The notes under the pieces: generated by a model
What the model was told of the DNA's origin: nothing
The model's input: only the letters and a program-made list of their open reading frames with translations
Database searches by the model: none
Program-made: the position numbers and the translations under genes
Shown here: in pieces, positions 10,808 through 22,000 of the stretch
How positions within the stretch are numbered: position 1 is the first letter of the stretch
Layout of the letters: every line of letters begins with the position of its first letter
Source: Incurvaria masculella
Taxonomy: Eukaryota > Arthropoda > Insecta > Lepidoptera > Incurvariidae
Direction of reading: 5' to 3'
Length of the DNA: 64,000 nucleotides
Assembly (NCBI GenBank): GCA_946894095.1
Contig: OX335653.1
Coordinates: forward strand, 811,001 to 875,000

Positions 10808-11870
10808 AATAAAAACTGGCCAAGAATGAGTCGCACTCGCACACGAAGGGTTACGTATAGGGAATGCAATCCCGATCCCGCGGGATCCCGATCTCGCGAG
10901 ATCTCGTGTAATTTTTCGGGATCAATCCCGACGCATCATATGACGAGATCCCGTTCGAGATTGACGGGATTGGGCGGCAGTGGTCAGCGACGCTACACAC
11001 GTCCACTCGGGGCGCAGGCGAGGCGCTGCCTAACGGCCGCGAGCGGCAGGAACGCCAAACAGCATTAGAAAACTATTTCGAATATTAGCGACAGGTGACG
11101 AGTGGGACAGATAATATAGAACTGTGTCGAGTAAGTGAGAAGTATATGCGCGCGGAGAGGCAGTCATTTGTTTGTTTACGTTCGTCATTGTTTTAGTTGT
11201 GCAGTTGTAGTGATTATTTTTTCATTTTCAAAATCACTCGTAGGTAACTACTTCCTAATTCCCTTGAAATATGCTTATTGTTTTGATTACCTAAATTACT
11301 TATGTTCATTTCCTTAAAACCTGATGATTATTTAGTTGGTAAGATTAAATAATAAAGGTTTTTATTTTCTTTCGAGTAATATGTTATTTGAGTTAACCTC
11401 ACTATCACAAACAAGCAGTTATTAGCTTTTAAGTCATCCGAATTTAAAATTTTTTTAAAACTAGACGGGATCCCGAAAATTCCGGGATCCCGCGGGATTG
11501 ATATTTCTAATCCCGCGGGATCTCGAATTTGCAATCTCGAGTCGGGATTGCATTCCCTAGTTACGTACCATCTTACAATATTTAACACAAAAAATCACGT
11601 TTTTTGTATGGGGGGTAATTTTTATATATTTTTTATTTTACCTAGTTGTTGTTATAGCGGCAAAATAAATAGATACACTTTAAAAATTTGCCCTGTAAAA
11701 ACAGCTGCTTACCTATTACGTCATGAGATACAGCCCTGTAAAAAATTTCAGCTGCCTAACTATTACGTTTCATGAGATACAGCCGAATGGACGGACGGAC
11801 GGATGGACGAACGGGCAGCGGAGGCTTAGTAACAGGGTTCCGTTTCACCCTTTGGGTACAGAACCCTAAA
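10808..11870 (+). repeat. Family A repeat, copy 3, split by a hAT-like MITE
   Basis: The 5' part (to 10,857) and the 3' part (from 11,560) are one family A copy interrupted by the element at 10,858-11,559. It ends TTTGGGTACAGAACCCTAAA. Confidence 0.8.
10858..11559. mobile_element. hAT-like non-autonomous transposon with 8-bp target duplication
   Basis: The perfect 18-bp terminal inverted repeat TAGGGAATGCAATCCCGA closes both ends and is flanked by GTTACGTA at 10,850-10,857 and 11,560-11,567. Eight-base duplications and this end type are hAT hallmarks. Both subterminal regions carry GC-rich palindromic motifs (CCCGCGGGATC, TCTCGCGAGA). No transposase ORF is present in the 702 bp. Confidence 0.9.
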
Positions 11871-12229
11871 TATAAAATCTATTAATACATTAATGAACTA
11901 TATACTCAATTTAGACACCAAGCCTATGCTACGCCACTACGCTTTGTGGAAGAGCTCGGCTGGCTGAAGTGAGCCAAAAGTCGGGTTACTGAGCACAATG
12001 GCCTCATGGCAAGTGCGTTCAAGCGTCGGCAGCTACTCGCCGACAACAACAACAACTACAACACCTAGCCTAGCCTAGCAGGTTAGCCACAGCCTAGGCT
12101 GCCTGTCTAATATAAAATAAATAAAAATAAAAAATCTTCCATAAACGCTGCTGTCAGCGAGCCAAAGAATTTGGCCAATCCATGCAAACCACCAGATATG
12201 GCCAACCTACTAACATTCGTTGCCAAACG
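11871..12229. other. Intron sequence, little recognised
   Basis: No gene seen. A CTAGC(CTAG)-rich stretch lies at 12,063-12,080 and an ACAACAACAACA run at 12,043-12,060. Confidence 0.4.
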
Positions 12230-12312
12230 AGCATATTTACTGTGTTTTTAGTGCCGCTTCAGTGAACAGCTTTAAAAACAGACTTGACACTTATACAAAA
12301 AATCATAAACTT
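12230..12312 (+). pseudogene. Reverse transcriptase tail fragment
   Basis: The translation SVNSFKNRLDTYTKNHKL followed by a stop is the usual C-terminus of many insect non-LTR reverse transcriptases. Confidence 0.45.
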
Positions 12313-12523
12313 TAGACTTTTTACAGGAATAAAAAAAAAAAACAAAAAAAATCAAGTGCACCCCCAGTTACCAACTCAGATGTACACGCATCAGCTTTAA
12401 GCTGCTCGTGTATCGAGATAATAATAATAATAATAGTACAGATAGGAACCTCGCACATATAGTTATTTACGCTTTTATTACGCGAACAATTTTGAAGGAA
12501 GATTAAAAATATCTTTATCATAC

Positions 12524-12681
12524 CTGGCGTTGAATGGATTTTACTTTGCTCATTCTCATCTTCAATCAGCCGCGAGCAGTTTAATACGGTCTCGAGCGCC
12601 GCAAAAACGCAGGCTTCGTCTCCAAAGCCCGACACGGTGACCTGCACCAGCGGTAGAGCCCAGCGCACGCAGTGCACTTGT
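12524..12681 (-). CDS. Epg5: Epg5 exon 8
   Basis: The acceptor is GCATTGCAG|A and the donor CGCCAG|GTATGA, phase 1. It encodes QVHCVRWALPLVQVTVSGFG and continues to ETVLNCSRLIEDENEQ. The KWAVPFIQIKV region of EPG5 corresponds to RWALPLVQVTV, directly after the HILR motif of exon 7, so the order matches as well. Confidence 0.85.
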
Positions 12682-12826
12682 CTGCAATGCGAAAACACGC
12701 GTTTACAACTTAACATAGTACCAGCATAGGCTACGTTGGCCGGTGCGAAGTTACCCCTCTCATACCTCACCTCAGACTGAGGACCTATACCTGATAAAGC
12801 GCCTAACACAGTTTGTTGCTTCTTAA

Positions 12827-13187
12827 GGCTGTTCCGACCCATATAAAGTTGTTTGCACACATAACGCAAAAAGTATTGCACTTTAAGCCACGAATTAATA
12901 ATAAAAGTTTAATATAGTCATATTACTTGCAGCGAAAACAATTTCACAATTTCAGGATTATTGGTTTTGTTACAATTTATTTAAATACGATTTTTATTTT
13001 ACAGCGCCATCTAACGGTGTAAAACTTCTAATCGGCAATTACAACGAAACCATTAAACCTGAAATTGTGAATATGTTTTCGCTGCAACTACTATGGCTAC
13101 TTTTAATATTTTTGACGAATTCGTGCCTTAAAGTGCAATACTTTTTGCGTTCTGTGTAAAAAAAACATTGTATGGGTCGGAACATCC
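12827..13187. mobile_element. TTAA-flanked fold-back MITE (family H)
   Basis: TTAA at 12,823-12,826 and 13,188-13,191 flanks a 361-bp element with ~70-bp inverted ends (GTTCCGACCCAT, AAAAAGTATTGCACTTTAA). It lies 142 bases upstream of the acceptor of exon 8, so it is close to the branch-point region. Confidence 0.8.
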
Positions 13188-13403
13188 TTAACAGGGCTAA
13201 TTATTGAAAATTGTGGGAAAAATGGCAAGACATTGTCCATTAGATAAGTTGGCTACCTATTGCATGTGGGTGCCTAAGTTGATTCTTAGAAACAAAAACA
13301 CAGCCGGATCTTTCTTAATGCAGCTGAAAAACTTAGCTTCAACCAGCAAATGCACTTTATGCCGTTTACCACGATGTTTCGATAACAAGGCACGCTGCCA
13401 TTT

Positions 13404-13776
13404 TTTATTATTTTTTTATGCTACCTGACATGGATGGCTAATACCACACAACTAACGTTATGATATAAGCCCAATACACCACTTCCTCTTTCTGTGTTCG
13501 ATAAGTGCATTTCGTCACGAATGCGAGCCGTTCCGTGGTTCGGAACCCATGTAAAACTGTAGGTCCCCTTCCCATACTAGGTGGTAGGGTTAAACCCGCC
13601 CGGGTTGGACCGCATTGCATGAAACTATGGTTGAAGCGGCAATGAAAAATTGTCCATGTTTTCCATCTAATTCAATGTAGCCGTGCTCATAAAGAGAAGG
13701 TCCTGGCATGGCACCTAATTCTAAAGTAAGCAAATCCTAAAGTGGTAATAGCCATCCATGTCAGGTTGGATAAAAA
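13404..13776 (+). repeat. Family B SINE, with its 3' end also present inverted
   Basis: Bases 13,404-13,480 match the SINE 3' end in minus orientation. From 13,482 the SINE body runs in plus orientation to the A-rich end at 13,776. The two pieces form a head-to-head arrangement. Confidence 0.7.
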
Positions 13777-13965
13777 AAGAGGTCCACGGCATAAGAATAA
13801 TCTCAACATTCTGGTGACTTAACATCCTGGAATTACGAAATCGTCAGCAGCTTCGCACCCAGTTAGGGAATTGATCGGAGATGTCACAAAAACAATACGT
13901 GGTGCCCACACAATGCCATAATCACAGCATGCATTCTAAAATGTGCACGGCCCGAGATGACATAC

Positions 13966-14177
13966 CGGAGTATGTGATGCAGCACTAGGAGAGTGTTCTC
14001 GAAGGTGGGATAGCGGGTGAGCAGCGAGTGCGTCGCGGTGTACGTCCAGAAGACGAGCGGCGTGCGCGTGCTGCCCTCGGAGTCGCCTCCCGCGCGCATC
14101 TGCCGGTACAGCAGCGCGAGCGCGCCGCGCGTGCCCTCCTCGCCGGCCGCCAGCTGCGCCAGCAGCTGCTCCTCCAG
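13966..14177 (-). CDS. Epg5: Epg5 exon 7
   Basis: The acceptor is GTGTCAG|CTG and the donor CTCCG|GTATGT, phase 2. It encodes LEEQLLAQLAAG, an acidic and glycine loop, then FWTYTATHSLLTRYPTFENT and LLVLHHILR. The last motif matches the FLLNHILR region of EPG5. The intron before it is about 7.9 kb and holds the R4/MITE/jockey nest. Confidence 0.85.
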
Positions 14178-14389
14178 CTGACACCGACACCGACAATAAG
14201 CTATACTCCATATTTGATATATTTGATTTGATATTACCTTGTATGAAACTTGACGATGGCTTTTTACACCTGAATAATTTAGAACATAATTCCTATTAAT
14301 TTAGAATAAGATTTAATTATCGTAGTCAAGAGTTTGCTCTTCACCAATGTATAAATTGTTCTCATAATAATGTTCTTTGTGAGCAGTAG

Positions 14390-14577
14390 TAATCAATCAA
14401 TCACCTGTCAACTAGTTTGTAAGTATCAATGGAAAAAAATAATACAATGACCAACCTGACGAAGTTTCTTTTCGGCTCTTCTTCGCCAGAAGTAATCGAA
14501 CCGACAGGAAAAAAAAATGACGAATCCGAGTGTGTAATATACATCTAATGGAGGAAATAAAGAAACTGAAACCGAAA
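14390..14577 (+). repeat. Family P repeat, copy 1
   Basis: About 185 bp, roughly 88% identical by eye to 24,237-24,423, including CGGCTCTTCTTCGCCAGAAG and GTGTAATATACATCTAATGG. Confidence 0.65.
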
Positions 14578-14694
14578 CATGGAAGAGGCGTCCTTTGCCT
14601 TTTCACACTGATGAAAAACTTTAGAACTTCAGTAGCTTTTTGAGTTTGCGCCCCAGAGCAGCAGGCTATTTTTAAGTCCAGTATGTATGTCTGA

Positions 14695-14941
14695 ATGGGG
14701 TGCACGGTGCAAACTTTACCACCAGATGGCGCCATATAAAACTATGCCAAGCTATCACGTAGAGGTTATGTTTACTCACGAATCACAGGCGATCACATTG
14801 TCCGTGTTTTACATCCATTTCAAGGTAGCTATTCATATTAACTCAGTGTAATTGGTCAACAACCTATAACCTTGAAACGAAACCGTGGCATAGTTTTATG
14901 TGGCGCCATCTGGTGGTAAAGCTTTGCGCCGTGCACCCCAT
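14695..14941. mobile_element. MITE with ~55-bp inverted ends (family G)
   Basis: Both arms contain TTTACCACCAGATGGCGCCA and ATAAAACTATGCCA, in inverse orientation, around a 130-bp centre. Ends are TGGGGTGCACGG and complement. No clear target duplication. Confidence 0.65.
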
Positions 14942-15137
14942 TGGAAACCTCGTGTGATAAGCATTCTGCATACTACTAGTACTACCACTGTTCTGTCATA
15001 CTCATTGTATAAATTTCTTCATCCAATCTGTTGGAGTCTCCGGCATCATCGTGCCGGAAGTCCGACTTATTCCCGCCCAGGTTCCTCCCAGGAAAAGGAA
15101 TAAGCGTCAAATATGATGTTATTTTTGAAGTTCTGCA

Positions 15138-16387
15138 TTATTCTTCACTATTTACTTCAATTTGGTTAATTTCTTCTAAATATCCGCTCATAAATTTTGC
15201 CATAATTTTCGTAGCATGTATCGCTGCCTGTTTTTGAAGAATTTCTATCTTTATATCAGCCTCTAAAGTGTCGATATAATTTTGTGCAGTTTTACTTATT
15301 ATGCCAGTTGTGCCAATAACAACTGGGATCATTTTGCAAGATGTGTTCCATAGCCTTTCCACTTCTATTTGAAGTGCATGGTACTTCGATATTTTTTCTG
15401 CTTCTTTTTCATAATGTTGTAGTCCGAAGGTACTGTTACATCGATCAGGTATGTTTTATTTTTTGATTTATTGATGTACATCAAATCTGGTCTATTATTC
15501 GGTATCGCGAAATCGGTGGTTACTGGAAGTTCCCAGATAATTTTACTCGACTCATTTTCAACAACATGGGGCTCATTAAGTGGACAATGCCACCAACATT
15601 GTGTTGCTTCAAATATATGTTTTTTCCTCAGGCACTAGTACACATATTTAACAAGATTGTTGTGCCTTTTAACACACAGAGGTTGTACCAAAATTTTACA
15701 TCCTGATATTATGTGCATTACAGTTTCGTCTCTTTCACTGCATAGGCGACATTTACCGTTGACATCTCGCTTGAGTATATCCCTTTCAAATTGTTTTGTG
15801 ATAATTGCCTGATCTTGTATTGCAAAAATTTGAGATTCCAATTTGGGGGTTGTCGGATTTTTTTTAACCATGTAAACGATTTCTGATAATCTGTATTTGT
15901 GTGTACTAGAATTTTGTTGACTATCTGACGGTGAATGGGTTTATTCTTCCACTTTTCTTTATTTGTCAGTATTTGCTTTTTAAGTATTTTATTGTTATCT
16001 TCAGTTGGTTCTAAAATGTTGAGATCAATTCTAAATTGTTCAGTTTCTTTTTTAATGCTATGGATGGTCTTTCCACTGTCATGTGCATTTATCGTCTCTA
16101 CAATGCAGTCAGGTTCACTTATTAAATACACTTCCCTAAGTCTTACCTTCATAGTAAGATGTTTATACAAATCTTCCATATTTAGAAGTCCTCTCCCCCC
16201 TTCGTAAACTGGGAGATATAATCGTTGCACATCAGACTTTTGTTGATGTGCTTGGTAGATATTGAGTAGTTTTCTTGTTTTAATATCGATTTTTCTTATT
16301 TCACTCACATTGTAGTTAATAATATTAAATGTAAATAATAATACTGGAGAAGCGTAGCTGTTGATTGCTTTCATTATGTTTCTGGTA
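15138..16387 (-). pseudogene. R4-type C-terminal domain: zinc finger and restriction-like endonuclease
   Basis: It resumes in frame after the MITE with NTRNIMKAINSYASPVL, the R4-type region after the RT. It continues to a zinc finger (CRLCSERDETVMHIISGC, C-x2-C...H-x4-C) at about 15,770-15,700. After a stop near 15,645 come RPDLMYINKSKNKTYLIDVT, the PD...D catalytic signature of the restriction-like endonuclease, a frameshift near 15,435, and KYHALQIEVERLW. The ORF ends at 15,138. Confidence 0.85.
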
Positions 16388-16389
16388 TT

Positions 16390-16613
16390 AAGGTGGCCCA
16401 ACCCGGCGGGCCCAACTCATTCGCGGCCACGGTACAAAACCGTGCTGTTGCGCTCTGGGACCCTCTCTGTTTCAAAGAATAAGACAGGCTCCGTGATGAG
16501 GAAGATGCAAAATGTCCACAAAAAAGAGAATGTGCATAGTGTATGATTTGCTAAGATTTACGAAAATTTTGATTTCAAAACGACTTATAGCTAAAAGTAA
16601 ACCACAACCGCTG
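16390..16613 (+). repeat. Long direct repeat flanking the jockey element, left copy
   Basis: From TAAGGTGGCCC to ACAACCGCTG, the same ~222 bases occur at 20,835-21,059 with about four mismatches. The left end coincides with the end of the MITE and the right end with the poly(A) tail of the jockey element. Confidence 0.9.
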
Positions 16614-16736
16614 TTTTTTTTATTTTTTTTTTATTGTTCTGTCTGTAACTTGGCGATCTGTGTAAACACAATGAGCCATTCAGATGAGTTTTGCGTTGTG
16701 GTTTTGTTAGCCGGAGGGATTCTTAGGAGTCCCTTT

Positions 16737-19402
16737 TCATTTGCTGTGGTCAAATCTCGTGGCTAGCGTAGGGACACTATGCCGCTTAAGTCTGGAATGT
16801 GTGACGCTTCCTGTGCCCACTAGTTTTGATGCTAGTTCATTGACGTGACTCGATATCCTCGTCTGATAGCTTTCGCTATGTTTAGCGATTTCTTGTTTGA
16901 CGGTGTTAATTTTTAGGTCCTCGTGTATGTATCTGTTGCTCACGTAGTAGGGTATGTCTATCATGGCTCTCAATGACTTGCTCTGGAATCTTTCGAGAAT
17001 CTCTATGTTGCTATTGCTAGCAGTGCCCCACAGCTGGATTCCATACGTCCAAATTGGTTTGAGGATGGTCTTGTAGATAGCTATCTTGCTTTCATGTGAC
17101 AGGCTTGATTTACCACCCATCAACCAGTACATTGACCTGAGTTTCATATCCAATTGTGCTTTCTCCATGTGAGTCTTCGGTCTAGATGCATACCCAGGTA
17201 TTTGGCATCTTCAGCCTGGGGGATTTCCTCATTGTAAAGTTTTATTGGAGGACAGGTCCGCCTTCGGAGGGTAAAGGTCACATGGACGGATTTTCCCTGA
17301 TTGACTTTGATACGCCATTTGTCTAACCACTTCTCCACTTCATGGATGTGGGCCTGTAGTTTGGCTGATGCTATGACAGGATCCTCGTGTACCGACGGAA
17401 GGGCTGTGTCGTCCGCATAGGTGGCAGTTGTAGTATCAGCTTTCGTTGGTAGATCAGCGGTGAACAACAAGTATAGAACGGGGCCCAATATACTTCCTTG
17501 TGGTACCCCTGAGAGGATTTCAATTAAGGGAGCGGTTTCCTGGTTAAATTTTACTTCAAAGCATCTTCCGTGGAGGTATGATCTTAAGATCAAAAAGAAG
17601 GAATGAGGTAGCAGCTGTTTAATTTTGTAGAGGAGTCCTTCGTGCCACACTCTGTCAAAGGCCTGGCTTATGTCTAAGAAGATAGCTGAACAGAACTGTT
17701 TGCTTTCTAGCGTTCGACTTATAGTGTCAGTGATTCGATGTATCTGTTCAACAGTTCCATGTTTTTCTCGGAAGCCAAATTGATGAGGGGGAATAACATC
17801 TGGTAGGCAGTCGCGCATCCTGTTTAGTATAATTTTTTCCAGGAGTTTACCTAAAATGGGAAGTAGGCTTATAGGTCTGTAGGAGTTCACTTCATGGAGC
17901 TGTTTACCTGGTTTGGGTATCATTATAACCTGCGCAATTTTCCACTGAGCTGGATATATCGCTAGTCTTAAGCAGGCGTTATAGATAGCAGTAATGCGAA
18001 TCACACCCTTTCTGGGCAGGTGCTTGAGTAATTTTGAGTCAACTAAATCATATCCTGGTGTTTTGCCCTCCTGTAGTTTTAAAACTTCCCTCCATACTTC
18101 TCTTGGGCTAGTACTTCTCAGTGGTAAGCACATTTGCAGTGGTGCGTCAAGATATTTACAGACTTTTTTGTCGTGTTCAGGGTGTTTTATGGGCAGAGGC
18201 TTGAACACAGTTTTTAGGTGTTTCGCGTATGCCTCGGCCTTCTCAAGTTCTGTTCTTGCCCACTTGCCATCGTCGGATTTGATGGGTGGTATATGTATTT
18301 TTGGCCTTTTCAGCCTTTTGGTTACCTTCCACAAAGAATAGTTAGTGTCTTTGTTAGGAGTGAGGTTAGCTAGCTGATGTTGGAGTCGGTCGTTTTCTGT
18401 TTGGCGTACCATGAGTTTAAGTTCCTCAGAAGCCTTATTGAAGGCTTTTTTGTCGCAAGGGTATCTTGTGGAGTGCCATTTTCTCCGGAGTCGCCTTCTA
18501 TCATTTACTTTATCTTTTATTAGTTTAGAGTAGTGGGGATTATATGCAGCATTCTGTCTCAGAGTAGGCGTAGATTCTTTGGCCGCTTGGTGAATGAGCT
18601 TGATGACTGATTCAATGGCTGTTTCAACGCTGTCTATGTCATTAAGCGGTGAGTTTAGATTTATAGATTCCGAAATTTTGGTTTTATATCTCTCCCAGTC
18701 TGTTCTGTGATTATACAATCTTTGTGGACACTCAAATAGAAGGGCCTTGTAGTGGATATTGATTATCACCGGTGTATGATCTGATGATAAGTCAGTACAT
18801 TCTTCTATGTTTATTTGGCTGAGTGGAATATTTCTGCTAATGAAGAAATCCAGAAGATCTGGAACCTTTTTTGGGTCCGCTGGCCAGTATGTAGGAACTC
18901 CGTGTGAGGTGCAGTTACTGTTTAGGTCATTCATAGCTGCGTACAGTTGACGACCTCGTGGTAAGGTAAGTCTGGAGCCCCAGTACACATGTTTTGCATT
19001 CCAGTCACCACCGCAAATGTATCTGCTACCTAGCGTGTTAAAGTAGGTTTTGAAGTCTTCATTTGTAATAACGTGTCTAGGTGGGCAGTAGATAGCAGAC
19101 ACTGTTGTTTCTGCTTTGTTGTCTTGAATTCTGATTGAAGTTGCCTGTATCTTGTCAGTTTTATAATTATCAAGGGTGTAATGTTTGATGTTCTCTTTTA
19201 TTATCACTGCGGTTCCTCCGTGTGAGTTACCAGAGGGGTGGTTCGTAATGTACGACGTATAGTTTTTAAGGCTGAAATTGGTTTTAGGTGTAAATCTCGT
19301 TTCTGAGATTAGGGCCACATCAATTCTTTCGGTTTTCATGAATAGTTCCAGTTCCTGTCGACGCTCTGACAGGCCATTGGCATTCCAGGTTACTATCCTC
19401 AG
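16737..19402 (-). pseudogene. Jockey-type ORF2, endonuclease plus reverse transcriptase, one frameshift
   Basis: The frame opens right after the ORF1 stop with LRIVTWNANGLSERRQELEL, the first motif of the APE-type endonuclease; the first methionine is later, at 19,339. Further endonuclease motifs are ICGGDWNAKH and SSDHTPV. RT motifs follow: ISQAFDRVWHEGL (A), SGVPQGSILGPVLYL (B), ATYADDTAL (C, YADD) and KYLGMHLDRRLTWRKH. At about 17,165 the frame shifts; the rest (KAQLDMKLRSMYWL, WTYGIQLWGTASNS) continues in another frame to 16,737. The shift cuts off the C-terminal 140 residues, so the product is probably inactive. Confidence 0.88.
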
Positions 19403-19404
19403 AT

Positions 19405-20619
19405 TTAGGAGTGTTTTATAAGGCTTGTGACTAATTGGATCATGCGATCCATCATGTTGTCTAACATATTATTTATTATGTTTTGGAATTTGTCGAACAT
19501 TACTTCTAGTACTTCGGCAACATTGTTCGGGTCCTTGATGTCTGTTTTTGGTCCTGCTGTGTTGTTTTGTTTTGTTGCTTGCGCATATGTTGTATTTGAT
19601 TTTGCGTACTTGTGGAAAGTGTAGTTCTTGCTTGGGTTGTTTTCCTGTACAGTTTCTGTTGGGTTGTTGTGGCAATATTTTTGTGGTAGGTTATTTATGT
19701 TTTCAGTGTCTTTGGTCTTTTTTGTCTTGTTTTTAGTAATCAGGTCTTTATAGTGTTTGTATTTTATACACCCTTTGTAACTTGCTGGATGTGTTTCTTG
19801 GCAATTTGCACAAGTTGCCACTGTGTCGGGTCTTTTTAGACAGTCTGTTGTGGAGTGATCTCCTCCACATTTCACGCATCTAAATGGCCTGTTGCATTGG
19901 TTTTTGGCATGTCCAAATCTCTGGCACCGTTTGCACTGAAGGATGTCTAGCTTTTTGTATGGTGCTTCAAATGAAATTTTTACATGGTTTACTCGATTTA
20001 TTTTGAAGATTTCCTTGCTGTTGTGTTTGGGCTCAAGGTCCACAAAAAATAAGGGTAGCGGTTGCTTTGTAGCTTTATGTTTTACATTAGTTATATGTCT
20101 GACTTCATGCCCCTGCTCGAAGAATTCTTGTTTTATAATTTCAGTGTCTTCTGATGAGTGCAGACCACGCAAAACTACTCGATAGGCTCTTTCACTTTTA
20201 AGTTTATATGTGTAATGGCTAACATCATCCTCTATAAATTTAGCTCTTATGTTTTTATATGTCTCCACATCAGCTGGCTTTATTTTGACTATATGACCGG
20301 ACCTTAGGGTTGTCATAGTATATTTATCTGTATCTGTAATTGTGGTGAGAAGTTCTTTTAATTTTCTTATATCAATGACTCCCGTGACAAAAATGGGTTC
20401 TGGTTTTGGCGGTTTAGGCTCTTTTTGTGGTTTATCCTCTGGTTCCTCAATATTTCCTGATGCTAGAATTTCATATCTATTCTGTGTCGTTACTGCATAT
20501 GTTGTCTTGGTTAGTTTGCTATTTTTATTTGTTGATTCCGGGCTTGCTTCAGCCTTCCTTTTCTTAGGCACCTGGTCATTTTGCCAGGGTTGGTTGTTTT
20601 TCGTTTGTTCATCGTTCAA
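19405..20619 (-). CDS. Jockey-type ORF1, Gag-like nucleic acid-binding protein
   Basis: The 404-residue protein has a basic, disordered start (KKRKAEASPES), then a PRE_C2HC-type region (YRVVLRGLHSSEDTE, QPLPLFFVDLEPK, about residues 150-215), then three zinc knuckles at about 227-283: C-x2-C-x4-H-x4-C (CKRCQRFGHAKNQC), C-x2-C-x3-H-x4-C (CVKCGGDHSTTDC) and a third, CANCQETH...C. This is the jockey-clade ORF1, which binds element RNA. The stop codon overlaps the start of the ORF2 frame. The ORF is intact. Confidence 0.9.
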   Translation of the reverse strand: MNDEQTKNNQPWQNDQVPKKRKAEASPESTNKNSKLTKTTYAVTTQNRYEILASGNIEEPEDKPQKEPKPPKPEPIFVTGVIDIRKLKELLTTITDTDKYTMTTLRSGHIVKIKPADVETYKNIRAKFIEDDVSHYTYKLKSERAYRVVLRGLHSSEDTEIIKQEFFEQGHEVRHITNVKHKATKQPLPLFFVDLEPKHNSKEIFKINRVNHVKISFEAPYKKLDILQCKRCQRFGHAKNQCNRPFRCVKCGGDHSTTDCLKRPDTVATCANCQETHPASYKGCIKYKHYKDLITKNKTKKTKDTENINNLPQKYCHNNPTETVQENNPSKNYTFHKYAKSNTTYAQATKQNNTAGPKTDIKDPNNVAEVLEVMFDKFQNIINNMLDNMMDRMIQLVTSLIKHS

Positions 20620-20834
20620 ATCGGGTGTATTTCCTTCTCTGTTAGGTTGATCTTCTTCACTTATTAGATTCTTTTTTTTTTACTGGTGTTCCAAGTGAGT
20701 GACTCCTCGGGCGCGCAAACATGCTTTTATGAAATATTTGTTGTGACATCTTTGGGTTTTTGTTTTGTGTTTTGTTGTTTCCATTCACGCTGTTCTTGCC
20801 AGCATCCAGAGCTACGTGTTCCTCGGTAATATTC

Positions 20835-21059
20835 TAAGGTGGCCCAACCCGGCGGGCCCAACTCATTTGCGGCCACGGTACAAAACCGTGCTGTTGCGCT
20901 CTGGGACCCTCTCTGTTTCAAAGAATAAGACAGGCTCCGTGATGAGGAAGATGCAACATGTCCACAAAAAAGAGAATGTGCATAGTGTATGATTTGCTAA
21001 GATTTACGAAAATTTTGATTTCAAAACGACATATAGCTAAAAGTAAAGCACAACCGCTG
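20835..21059 (+). repeat. Long direct repeat flanking the jockey element, right copy
   Basis: It follows the jockey 5' end directly (ATATTC|TAAGGTGG) and continues into the rest of the MITE. Its first base is C instead of the first T of TTAA. Confidence 0.9.
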
Positions 21060-21205
21060 TAGTCAAAAATCTAACAAAAACCAAATAGATAATGAATCTT
21101 GATTAAATAAGCTATGTCTGATGACTAATCTTTTTACGATGTTCTTACTTTATCATTGCGTAATCCACCTCCAAAGTTATTGTAAAAAATTCGAACTTTC
21201 GGACC

Positions 21206-22000
21206 TTATAACTTAGAAACCAAACACAATTTTACAATGCCAATGGTCATCAGACATCTAGTTCGATCAAATAAAGCTATTTTGAGCAAAATTTTGGATC
21301 TCTGACAAGGAATCTGGGCGTGATCTTCTTTCCCCTTTTGTATGGGGAGATGAGCGGGATGGGCCACCTTAAGTTTCGATTTCAAAATAGTTCTTACCCT
21401 TTTTAAGAATAATTTTGTTTTCTCTTCTTTGATTTCATTGTGATTTATTTCTCCATTTTTACATATTCCCAAATATTTATATTTTGTTTTATCATCCAAC
21501 GATACGAATTTATTTCCGTTTAGTAGTATGTGGTCTTCTCCTACAGTATAATTAGTTCTTTTTCCGCATTTTAATTCGAGTACATTGCATTTGTCTAGTC
21601 CAAATTCCATTCCAATGTTGTTGGTAAATATTTCAACAGTATCAATTAGTGTCGTAATTTCGTTTTTGCTTTTTGGATATAATTTGATATCGTCTATATA
21701 CATTAAATGATTAAATAATCGCCCATTCTTTAGTTTGTATCCGGTTTTGTTGTATTTGTCGATGATAACGGATTGAGGCAGAGGCAAAATATGAATGGAG
21801 AAAGGGAATCCCCTTGGTAGATGCCTCGTTTTATTTTTATTGGTTTGGTTTTAATTGTACATGTTTCACTTGAAGCGGTCATATGTGCTTGCCACATTTC
21901 CATGGATTTAGTTATCTGACTAATTATGTTTTCTGGGCATTTGTAAATTTTTAAGATGAATAAGATCCATTCATGTGGAACTGAATCATACGCCTTTCAT
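21206..22000 (-). pseudogene. R4-type reverse transcriptase core fragment
   Basis: Minus-strand reading starts AYDSVPHEWILFILKIYKCP, passes through GIYQGDSLSPFIF (RT motif B' region), and after a frameshift near 21,765 continues with MYIDDIKLYPKSKNEI (motif C, YIDD) and FGLDKCNVLELKCG. It reads to KSKL at 21,373, where the TTAA of an inserted MITE breaks it; the ORF then runs on into MITE sequence. Everything upstream of RT motif A is missing. Confidence 0.85.

Larger units (their letters stand above)
16614..20834 (-). mobile_element. Nearly complete jockey-type non-LTR retrotransposon
   Basis: About 4.2 kb on the minus strand: ~215-base 5' UTR, ORF1 (20,619-19,405), ORF2 (about 19,402-16,737) and an A-rich tail next to 16,614-16,635. 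It is inserted inside the MITE. Only one clear frameshift (near 17,165) is seen, so it is fairly young. Confidence 0.9.
16392..21368. mobile_element. TTAA-flanked MITE (about 530 bp) split by a jockey-type insertion
   Basis: TTAA at 16,388-16,391 and 21,369-21,372; inverted ends GGTGGCCCAACCCG and GGTGGCCCATCCCG. Joining the R4 sequence across one TTAA restores an uninterrupted reading frame, which confirms the element borders. The uninterrupted copy corresponds to 20,838-21,368. Confidence 0.85.

Noticed and set aside
12321..12881. 186-codon minus ORF
   Set aside because: It reads through exon 8 and both splice sites into intron; only 12,524-12,681 is coding.
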